This document shows, piece by piece, positions 8,894 through 15,693 of a stretch of 64,000 nucleotides of DNA. Location of the stretch: positions 1-64,000 of the forward strand of contig CALUZB010000017.1 of the NCBI GenBank assembly GCA_944325195.1, in the 5' to 3' direction. The notes under the pieces are model-generated. The model was given only the letters and a program-made list of their open reading frames with translations. It did no database searches and was not told the origin of the DNA. This DNA is from an uncultured Desulfovibrionaceae bacterium (GTDB lineage: Bacteria > Desulfobacterota > Desulfovibrionia > Desulfovibrionales > Desulfovibrionaceae). A program made the translations under genes and the position numbers. The stretch's first letter is position 1. Every line of letters starts with the position of its first letter.

Positions 8894-8932
8894 TTATGAA
8901 ATAAGCAATATCCCAAAGTACAGGGGTGGTTT

Positions 8933-9661
8933 ATGAGAATTTCACCGCTTAAAATCGTCCCGGTTGTGTATCTTGTTCTGGTAATGCTCTGTATAAGCGC
9001 GTTGTTTTCTCTTGGTTGCAGCCGTGACCCCGAACAGCGCGCCGCCTATAAGCAGTTTCTGGAGGAACTGTTGCCGCGAGAAGCCCAGCAACCCCTGCCC
9101 CCCCTTACCGTCGAGCAGACGGCGGCTTTCGGGCCCTATGCCTTGAGTTATCAGGCCCTGTATGACTTCAATCGCAAAATGACGGAAAGCGTTGACGGCT
9201 GTGCCAAGCATATGACGGTTATATCGGAAAACGTTTATGTACCCCGGGATATTGTGGGGCACATGTCTGAAATAGCCGCTGCCAGAGAATACATTGTCGA
9301 TCAGCCGGCGCTGTGGGAAGAGGATTTGGCTGCTCTGGAAGCGTTTAAGGCCGATTTGCATCTGCACGCGGATGTCGCCCCCCTTTACGAGCTGCTTTAT
9401 ACCAAATACACTGAACCGGCGCGCCGGGTAGTGCCGCTGCTGCACGCCATGCAGGATTTTCTCGACAGCAACCTTGAACTTGCCCGCTTCTTGAGCGACA
9501 ATGCCGACGCGGTTGAATTTCAGGGGAACACGATTGTTTTCAACGATGCGCCGCTCCAGGAGCAGGCCAACGCCATTCTCGCCAACATCAATACCCGGGC
9601 CCGGGAGCTTTACTGGCGGGAAAACGAGTTGAACGAGTACATTCTGTTGAACAGGAACTGA
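8933..9661 (+). CDS. DUF3053 (YiaF-like) lipoprotein
   Basis: A 242-residue predicted lipoprotein of unknown function. The N terminus has a hydrophobic segment ending in LFSLGC, with the acylated cysteine at residue 29. The region RAAYKQFLEELLP...LPPLTVEQTAAFGPYALSY resembles my recollection of E. coli YiaF (RKAFIDFLQ...LPTLTADQKKQFGPFVSDY), the type member of DUF3053. The rest is predicted helical. It lies immediately upstream of argB, whose start codon is only 21 bases past its stop, so the two may share a transcript, although no functional link is obvious. Confidence 0.75.
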   Translation: MRISPLKIVPVVYLVLVMLCISALFSLGCSRDPEQRAAYKQFLEELLPREAQQPLPPLTVEQTAAFGPYALSYQALYDFNRKMTESVDGCAKHMTVISENVYVPRDIVGHMSEIAAAREYIVDQPALWEEDLAALEAFKADLHLHADVAPLYELLYTKYTEPARRVVPLLHAMQDFLDSNLELARFLSDNADAVEFQGNTIVFNDAPLQEQANAILANINTRARELYWRENELNEYILLNRN

Positions 9662-9682
9662 TTTTCAGATGAGGAATTGCCG

Positions 9683-10474
9683 GTGAAACCAGGTTCGATA
9701 TTGGTAATCAAATACGGTGGGCACGCAATGGATGACGCGGGCCTGAATCAGAAGTTCGCCGCCAACGTGGCCGAGTTGCTCCGGTTGGGCGCTCAGGTGG
9801 TAATCGTACACGGCGGCGGGCCGCAAATCAGCGCTATGCTGAAAAAACTGAACGTGCCCAGCGAGTTTAAAAACGGGTTGCGGGTAACCGACGCCGCCAC
9901 CATGCAGGTGGTGGAAATGGTCTTGTGCGGCGTGGTGAACAAGGCGGTGGTCAATCTGTTTCAGCAAAACGGGGTGAATGCCGCGGGCCTGTCCGGCAAA
10001 GACGGCCGCAGCATCATCGCCGGACAGTTGCAAAACAGCGAGCTCGGCCTGGTGGGCGAGGTGGCGGAAATCAATCCCCGCCTGATTGAAACTCTGCTGG
10101 CGGCCGGGTTCGTACCGGTAGTCGCGCCGGTGGGCGTGGGGCGCGACGGCACTACCTATAATATCAACGCCGATACGGCGGCCGGGGCTATTGCCGGGGC
10201 GCTTGGCGCCGACTGCTTCGTGCTGGTGACCGATGTGCCGGGCGTGCTTGACGCCGACAAAAACCTGCTTCCCGGCATCTCGCGCGGGCAGGCCGCGCAA
10301 ATGATCGAGTGCGGCACAATTAACGGCGGGATGATTCCCAAGGTGGAAAGCTGTCTGTTCGCCCTGGACCGGGGGGTGAAACGCGCCATGATTATGGACG
10401 GACGTGAAGAAAACAATCTGCTGCTGTCTCTGACCGGTCGGGGCGGCGTGCATACTTTCGTGGAACTGGATTAA
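9683..10474 (+). CDS. argB: Acetylglutamate kinase, short form
   Basis: Phosphorylates N-acetylglutamate in arginine biosynthesis. Motifs are LVIKYGGHAM at the N terminus, VVIVHGGGPQIS, GLRVTD, AAGLSGKDG and TDVPGVLD, then GGMIPKVESC, all characteristic of the family. I chose the GTG at 9683 because GAGG lies eight bases upstream; a TTG at 9677 is also in frame. Either way the protein begins directly at the first beta strand and lacks the roughly 25-residue N-terminal arm of hexameric arginine-inhibited enzymes. Length 263 residues resembles the E. coli type. The upstream gene leaves no room for the missing arm. Confidence 0.95.
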   Translation: MKPGSILVIKYGGHAMDDAGLNQKFAANVAELLRLGAQVVIVHGGGPQISAMLKKLNVPSEFKNGLRVTDAATMQVVEMVLCGVVNKAVVNLFQQNGVNAAGLSGKDGRSIIAGQLQNSELGLVGEVAEINPRLIETLLAAGFVPVVAPVGVGRDGTTYNINADTAAGAIAGALGADCFVLVTDVPGVLDADKNLLPGISRGQAAQMIECGTINGGMIPKVESCLFALDRGVKRAMIMDGREENNLLLSLTGRGGVHTFVELD

Positions 10475-11086
10475 ATAAGCCGCTCTGTAAACCGTCTTTG
10501 AACGGGGGGGCATGTTCCCGGTTTGCACAATATCCCGCGGCGGCATTGTACCTGCAAACTGTTTTGAACGAGCGGGCGACGCGCTCACCCGTTTGCGGGT
10601 TGCTTGACGAGCAAACCGGCCCCGGCCGCTGAGTGGGCGGACTGAAGCAGCGGTGAGCCCAAGCTGAGCGGTGAGCTCCGGCTGAAGTGACGGCTTAAGC
10701 CGGGCGGTTGTTTGAGTTGAAAGCGCTGCTTGGGGCGGCCGCTTCCTTTGCCGGTGCGTTCACTGCCGAATCAGCGTGGAATCCGCCGGAGCAGGCGCCC
10801 GCAAACCACTGTCCGGGAACCGCTCCGGGCCGTCCCGCCCCGGCTGAAAACCGATTATTGAAAACTTCAGCAAAAGAGCCTGAAAAAACAAATAGTAGTT
10901 GCTCTTGTGTCCTTTATCCGCTATAAGCAGGAAGCGCCGGTTGTAAAGGGGTTGAAGCCCGGGCTCTTAAGGGCCTTAAGCTTTATTTTGTCGCCTTGTC
11001 GCGGCGCCGGGCAAACTGCCCGCGTGTAATTACACAGAATGCCGGTGTCAAGTGCCGGGCTAATTAACGTTTAATGGAGGAAGACC
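10475..11086. other. Gene-free spacer before ornithine carbamoyltransferase
   Basis: No supported gene; the short frame at 10708-10926 has no recognisable features. The right end holds a 12-bp palindrome and the OTC ribosome binding site. Confidence 0.5.
11024..11035. promoter_or_regulatory. Perfect palindrome GTGTAATTACAC, candidate operator
   Basis: A 12-bp perfect palindrome 52 bases before the OTC start codon. Its left half GTGTAATT recurs upstream of arcC at 4692-4699, which hints at common control of the two genes. Confidence 0.35.
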
Positions 11087-12142
11087 ATGCTTTTCAACAG
11101 AGTTCGTCAAATCACCAACCTTAGAAACAGACATTTCCTTAAACTGCACGATTTCCGCATTGAAGAAATCGACTTCCTGCTGCGCCTTTCCGATCGCCTG
11201 AAGAGAGAAAAGTACGCCGGTAAAGAAGTACAGCGTCTTAAAGACAAGAACATCGTTATCCTGTTCGAAAAAGATTCCACCCGCACCCGCTGCGCCTTCG
11301 AAGTGGGCATTTTCGACCAGGGCGGCAACGTAACCTACATCGGCCCCTCCGGCTCCCAGATGGGCAAGAAGGAATCCATGCGCGACACCGCTGAAGTGCT
11401 GTCCAAGTACTACGACGGCATTGAATACCGCGGTAAGTATCAGCGCGTGGTTGAAGAACTGGCCAAATACGCCACCGTGCCGGTGTGGAACGGTCTGACC
11501 GACGAATGGCACCCCACCCAAATTCTTGCCGACCTGCTCACCATGCAGGAATACAGCGACAAGCCTCTGGAAAAAGTATCCTTCGCCTTCATGGGTGATG
11601 CCCGCAACAACATGGGTAACACCCTGATGGTGGGCGCCGCCATGATGGGTATGGACTTCCGCTCCATTGCTCCTAAGGGCGTGCAGACCAGCCAGGAAGT
11701 TTACGACATCGCCAAGAAAATCGCCGACTTTACCGGCGCTAAGATCACCGTTACCGATGATCCGAAAGTGGGCCTGAAGGGCGTTGACTTCGTACACACC
11801 GACGTATGGGTGTCCATGGGTGAACCGGACGAAGTATGGGCTGAACGCATCAAGCTGCTGAAGCCCTATCAGGTAAACGCCGCCGCCATGGAAATGACCG
11901 GCAACCCCGATGCCAAGTTCATGCACTGCCTGCCCTCCTTCCACAACCTCGACACCATTATCGGTAAGGAAATCGGTGAAAAGTTCAACGTGGAAGCCAT
12001 GGAAGTAACCGACGACGTGTTCACTTCCGCCAAGTCCGTGGTTATGGACCAGGCCGAAAACCGCATGCACACCATTAAGGCCGTTATGGTTGCCACCATG
12101 GCCACCGACGACTTCTACTTTGTGGATGACTGCTGCCTGTAA
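11087..12142 (+). CDS. Ornithine carbamoyltransferase
   Basis: Interconverts ornithine plus carbamoyl phosphate with citrulline plus phosphate. The 351-residue protein has the carbamoyl-phosphate motif STRTR at residues 64-68, HPTQILAD at 142-149, the ornithine-binding DVWVSMGE loop and the MHCLPSFHN motif near the C terminus. The SMG loop and HCLP favour true OTC over aspartate or other carbamoyltransferases. TGGAGGAAG precedes the ATG. Its codon use matches arcC and the cPGS-like gene, all three looking highly expressed. With carbamate kinase nearby a catabolic (arcB-like) direction is plausible, but argB is also close and a biosynthetic (argF) role cannot be excluded. Confidence 0.95.
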   Translation: MLFNRVRQITNLRNRHFLKLHDFRIEEIDFLLRLSDRLKREKYAGKEVQRLKDKNIVILFEKDSTRTRCAFEVGIFDQGGNVTYIGPSGSQMGKKESMRDTAEVLSKYYDGIEYRGKYQRVVEELAKYATVPVWNGLTDEWHPTQILADLLTMQEYSDKPLEKVSFAFMGDARNNMGNTLMVGAAMMGMDFRSIAPKGVQTSQEVYDIAKKIADFTGAKITVTDDPKVGLKGVDFVHTDVWVSMGEPDEVWAERIKLLKPYQVNAAAMEMTGNPDAKFMHCLPSFHNLDTIIGKEIGEKFNVEAMEVTDDVFTSAKSVVMDQAENRMHTIKAVMVATMATDDFYFVDDCCL

Positions 12143-12178
12143 AAACAGCGCCACAGCCATTAAGCTGATGTGATGCTC

Positions 12179-12214
12179 AGGCCGCCTTCCCCAGCCGGGG
12201 TGGGCGGCCTTTTT
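12179..12214 (+). terminator. Rho-independent terminator after OTC
   Basis: Perfect stem AGGCCGCC / GGCGGCCT with inner CCCC / GGGG pairing, followed by TTTTT. Confidence 0.85.
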
Positions 12215-12592
12215 GACGGGAAGATTGTCATTCAGAGGTGGAAGCGTATATCCTGGTCAATGCGGTAGTAAAATAACGGGAGCCTACGCTTGCGTCCGCT
12301 GCTTAAAACTCCGCGGCCGGATCAACCGGTGTCGGCGCGGGTGTTGATTGTTCCCTTGCGCTTCGGCAAGAGGAAGAGTTGGAAACGAACTTTTAAGGCA
12401 GTGAATTTCAGCGAATCTGCTGAAGCCCGAAACTGAAGGCCGAAGCTGAAGCCCAAAAGGCACGGATAAGCTGAGAACCGTGAAGCTGTTTTCAGCATTG
12501 GGAGTTTGAGGCTTGCTGTTTCATGGTTGTACAAGTTTTCAGGCAGTATAGGGCAGGAAGCCGGCCGGCCGCGGAAAGGCAAAAAGAGCTTC

Positions 12593-12799
12593 ATATGGAA
12601 TATCAAAGATGGTTACGGACCCCTGAAGGACTGGATCATTTCCGCTGAACATGACTCATACAGTAAGTGGTCTGTTGTCATTTCAGGTACAGGGAAGAGA
12701 TATTATAGAGGTATGCTGTGTAGTTACGACTGTTCCGGACAGATTAACGCTCATTCTTGGGGGGGGTACGCATGGAAAATGAAGTTGATGCGGCGGTGA
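12593..12799 (+). pseudogene. Possible gene remnant of lower GC
   Basis: This part of a longer frame (12506-12799) encodes a compositionally ordinary peptide including DGYGPLKDWIISAEHD and YYRGMLCSYDCSG, unlike the Ala/Arg/Pro-rich chance frames elsewhere. Its GC content is visibly lower than the surroundings. I do not recognise it. A 17-bp direct repeat, GTTGATGCGGCGGTGAG, follows at 12784-12800 and 12856-12872. It may be a decayed horizontally acquired gene. Confidence 0.25.
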
Positions 12800-12899
12800 G
12801 GCATGAGAGGACTTGCATGGACTTACGCGCATATGATTACGCGACGGAAAACGATGTTGATGCGGCGGTGAGTGTGTACGGCGATACTTATTCTAAGCC

Positions 12900-13090
12900 A
12901 AAATTCCTTTATGGTTTGAGACCCCGGCCTTCAGGCCGAACTTAAGCCCCACCCAGCGCCGCTCAGGTGGGGGGCGGGGCGGGGATCAAACCGGGCGGCG
13001 GGCGGCAGGCGGGGGCCGGGGCGGACGACTGCAAACCCCTTCCAAGTGCAAGGCGGCAGGCGCCTTCCGGGCTTTTCCGGCGCATTGTTG
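12900..13090 (-). repeat. Type-1 dispersed repeat, copy 3
   Basis: Opposite orientation: outer end on the left (AAAATTCCTTTATGGTTTGA, then GGCCTTCAGGCCG), inner end on the right (GCGCCTTCCGGGCTTTTCC). It abuts type-2 copy A to make one unit with inverted ends. Confidence 0.7.
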
Positions 13091-13107
13091 TCGCATTGCC
13101 TGCTTTT

Positions 13108-13293
13108 ATGTTTAATCCACGGTCGCCCCAGCCGTCGCCCGCCTCTCGCAGCCGACGGATAGGGGGCATGCGGATTGCCTCTCGCCTTTCGGGAAAGGTT
13201 ACGACAAAAGGATATAATCGGCTCAAAGTTTTGTCAAATCATCTTTCCCCGCCTCTTTGGGGAGGGTTCAAACCCCAAAGGTATTTTTGATGA
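13108..13293 (+). repeat. Type-2 dispersed repeat, copy A
   Basis: About 185 bp, similar throughout to 26944-27126. Shared landmarks are TCGCCCCAGCCGTCGCCCGC, GCCTTTCGGGA-AGGTTACG, an ATCGGCTCAA segment, and the terminus GGTTCAAACC-CAAAGG-ATTT-TGATGA. Confidence 0.7.
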
Positions 13294-13655
13294 AGGTTGT
13301 GTTGAAGGAGTGGAAGCTGGTTTTTTGATAAAAGCGGGGGAGCCCGGGAGCCCCTTATCACTTGGCCGCTGCTGAACGCGACTTAATCCAAGACCGATTT
13401 GAGCCTTTTCAGCGGCAGAGTGCTTCTAAAATCAATATCGCACCTTCATATCTCCTTCCTTATATATATCCTCCCATCGTTTACAGATATTCTTTCTTGC
13501 CTGATGTCCGATGAAGTGTTAGTTTCGCTTGGAGCGGGTGTCTTTATTTTCGGGGCTTTCGTTCAGTAAGGGTGGGGCATGGCGCGGTTTAGGCAGCTTC
13601 AGCCGAACCGTGCATTGTTGTATTTGCTAACTATCGGCAAGGAGTAAAATGCGTT

Positions 13656-14657
13656 ATGAGAATTTCCAGATTGGCTAAATGGATCGGCGCGTCCGCCCTG
13701 GCGGCGCTGCTGGTCTTTCCCGTGGCTGTTCCGAAACTCAGTTCAATCGCGCAGGCGGCTGAATATGTGACAATCGGCACCGGCGGCATCACCGGGGTTT
13801 ACTATCCGGTTGGCGGGGCGATCAGCCGCTTGGTGAACAAGGGCAGCAAGCAGCACGGCATTCGGGCCACGGTTGAATCCACCGGCGCTTCCGTGTTCAA
13901 CGTGAACGCCATTCGCAGCGGTGACCTGTCCATGGGCATTGTACAAACCGATACTCAATATTACGCCTACACCGGCACCGGCCCCGAGCAGTTCGTCAAG
14001 GCCGGACCCGACACCAAAATGCGCGCGCTGTTCTCGCTTTACGCCGAAGCGTTCACCGTTATGGCCCGGGATGACGCCAATATCAGCACTTTTAAGGATC
14101 TGGCCGGCAAGCGGGTGAACATCGGCGACCCCGGCTCCGGCAACCGCAGCACTATGGAGCTGCTGATGAAGGAATACGGCTGGACTGAAGACACCTTCAA
14201 AATCGCCACCGACCTCAAGCCCGCTGAAATGGCCGGCGCTTTGTGCGACGATAAAATCGACGCCTACATTTATGTGGTGGGTCACCCCAATGCGTCGTTC
14301 AAAGAAGCTTCCTCTACCTGTGAATCGCACATAGTGCCGGTGGAGGGACCGGAAGTGGATGCGTTTGTGGAAAAGCACAATTTCTTCCCCCGCGCCACCG
14401 TGCCGGGCGGCCTGTACAAGGGCACCGACAACAACGTGCCTACTTTCGGGCCCAAGGCAAGTCTGCTTACTTCCAGCGATTTGCCGGATGAAGTGGCTTA
14501 TCAGGTGGTGAAGGCCGTATTTGAAAATCTCGACGAGTTCAAGAAGCTGCACCCAGTGCTGGAAAACATCACTCCGGAAGAGATGTTGCAGGGCAACACC
14601 GCCCCGTTCCACCCCGGGGCCGTGCGCTACTTTAAGGAAGTCGGGTTGATGCAGTAA
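13656..14657 (+). CDS. TRAP transporter substrate-binding protein, TAXI family
   Basis: Periplasmic solute receptor for the fused TRAP permease encoded just downstream. The 333-residue precursor has a signal peptide ending around residue 34 (AQAAEY). Typical TAXI-family segments follow: VTIGTGGITGVYYPVGGAI, then ATVESTGASVFN, a DLAGKRVNIGDPGSG segment and ETLMKEYGW-like helices. The ATG at 13656 has AAGGAG eleven bases upstream. TAXI proteins commonly bind small carboxylates or amino acids such as glutamate; the ligand here cannot be read from sequence. Confidence 0.95.
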   Translation: MRISRLAKWIGASALAALLVFPVAVPKLSSIAQAAEYVTIGTGGITGVYYPVGGAISRLVNKGSKQHGIRATVESTGASVFNVNAIRSGDLSMGIVQTDTQYYAYTGTGPEQFVKAGPDTKMRALFSLYAEAFTVMARDDANISTFKDLAGKRVNIGDPGSGNRSTMELLMKEYGWTEDTFKIATDLKPAEMAGALCDDKIDAYIYVVGHPNASFKEASSTCESHIVPVEGPEVDAFVEKHNFFPRATVPGGLYKGTDNNVPTFGPKASLLTSSDLPDEVAYQVVKAVFENLDEFKKLHPVLENITPEEMLQGNTAPFHPGAVRYFKEVGLMQ

Positions 14658-15076
14658 GTCCGATGTGTCCGGTTACTTGCGCCGGATAACTCCGCTAAGC
14701 CGTGTAACCTGCGGCCGTACGCCGCCGCCTTCGGCGGGATGGCCCGGGTTCCGGTATATGCCGGGCGGTATGTGAAGCGGTTTTCGCGGAAAATCGCACG
14801 GGGGGCGGATTTGCACGTCCTTTAAGCGGATAAGAGCGGTCTGGAGTCAAGGGCTTGCGCGCGGGTGAGGCCGCCGTCGGGTGTCGGGCGGCTGCAACGT
14901 AAGCAAAAAGCTTGCGGCTTGCGCGCATCGGCGCGTTAGTGGTTGCGTGAACAGGCAGCCGGTCTCAGGATTTCGGCTGGAGCGCCGGGCGCACCCCTCT
15001 ACGGGCTGACCGGTGCATTCCGACTCGCTTAGCTGTAAGCGGCCATTGCAAGGCCGGGCAGAAGCTCATCTTACTG

Positions 15077-15235
15077 CTTTGTGGTTTGAGGCCGCGGCCT
15101 TCAGGCCGCGCTTAAGCCCCATTCCGCGCCTCTCGGGCGGGGTATCAAACGGGGTGGCAAGCCCCGGGAGGGGATACAAACCTCTCCCAAACGCAGGACG
15201 CAGACGCCTTCCGGGCTTTGCTGCCGCGTTGCTTT
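15077..15235 (-). repeat. Type-1 dispersed repeat, copy 4
   Basis: Outer end on the left (CTTTGTGGTTTGAGGCCGCG, then GCCTTCAGGCCG), inner end on the right (GACGCCTTCCGGGCTTTGC, then GCCGCGTTGC). Confidence 0.7.
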
Positions 15236-15351
15236 CACGCGTTCACAAACCGCCGCGCCGAGCGGTAAGTCCGTCAGACGCGCTTGTCTGCAGGCCCGCC
15301 GCTGTACTGCGGGGGTAAGGACTGCCCCGGCGGAAGCGGCGCCGGGTGTGA

Positions 15352-15441
15352 GCGGAAAATCCGGTGCAAATCCGGTGTATATTAAGGTTAAGGTTAAGTG
15401 TGACGGCAGTCCCGGCAGACAGTCGGGTGATGCGCCGTCAC
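15352..15441 (+). promoter_or_regulatory. Structured leader with cobalamin-riboswitch-like core
   Basis: GCGGAAAATCCGGTGCAAA followed by TCCGG (15352-15375) strongly resembles the GGGAA-N3-GGTG-NAA-NTCC core of cobalamin riboswitches. Downstream, GTGACGGC (15400-15407) pairs with GCCGTCAC (15434-15441), enclosing a nested CCCG / CGGG stem. The canonical CCCGC-ACTGT and B12-box segments are not clear, so this may be degenerate or something else. It lies about 250 bases before the TRAP permease gene. Confidence 0.3.
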
Positions 15442-15612
15442 CTGCTTCAGGGTATCGGGCAGCGCGCTCCGGCCGATTGCCCGCAGGAACGGCCGGCCGT
15501 CCCGCAATCTGTACGGCGTCTGCACGACGTCTGTACGGCGGCGGGGATTGAAGGTGGAACCGAGGGCAGAGCCGATCCCCGGCCGGGCGTTGCGGGCATT
15601 TGACTGTTCCGC

Positions 15613-15635
15613 GCCTGTTCCGACGTGGAACAGGC
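15613..15635 (+). promoter_or_regulatory. Hairpin upstream of the TRAP permease
   Basis: GCCTGTTCC and GGAACAGGC are perfect inverted arms around GACGT, ending about 60 bases before the start codon. No T-run follows, so an operator or leader structure is more likely than a terminator. Confidence 0.35.
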
Positions 15636-15693
15636 CGCCCGCAAGCCTGCAATCTGTTGAAATCATAAGCTAAATGCTCGAAAAGGTTTGCTC

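Larger units (their letters stand above)
7520..8932. other. 1.4-kb gene-free region
   Basis: Open frames here look like chance products: low-complexity, no recognisable domain, no good start sites. The stretch holds type-1 repeat copy 2 (7918-8085). A promoter for the DUF3053 gene lies at its right end. Confidence 0.55.
12215..13655. other. 1.4-kb gene-free region with composite repeat
   Basis: No complete gene is supported. It holds a lower-GC stretch that may be a gene remnant (about 12590-12880), type-1 repeat copy 3, type-2 repeat copy A, and an AT-rich stretch at 13430-13640 that likely carries the TAXI gene promoter. Confidence 0.5.
14658..15693. other. Spacer between TAXI binding protein and TRAP permease
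   Basis: About 1 kb without a supported gene, unusual for genes that normally sit together. It holds type-1 repeat copy 4, a structured leader with a cobalamin-riboswitch-like core at 15352-15441, and a hairpin at 15613-15635. Confidence 0.55.

Noticed and set aside
9600..9690. Frameshift hiding a missing N-terminal arm of ArgB in the upstream sequence
   Set aside because: The preceding DUF3053 gene runs intact to 9661 and the remaining 21 bases cannot encode the arm in any frame.
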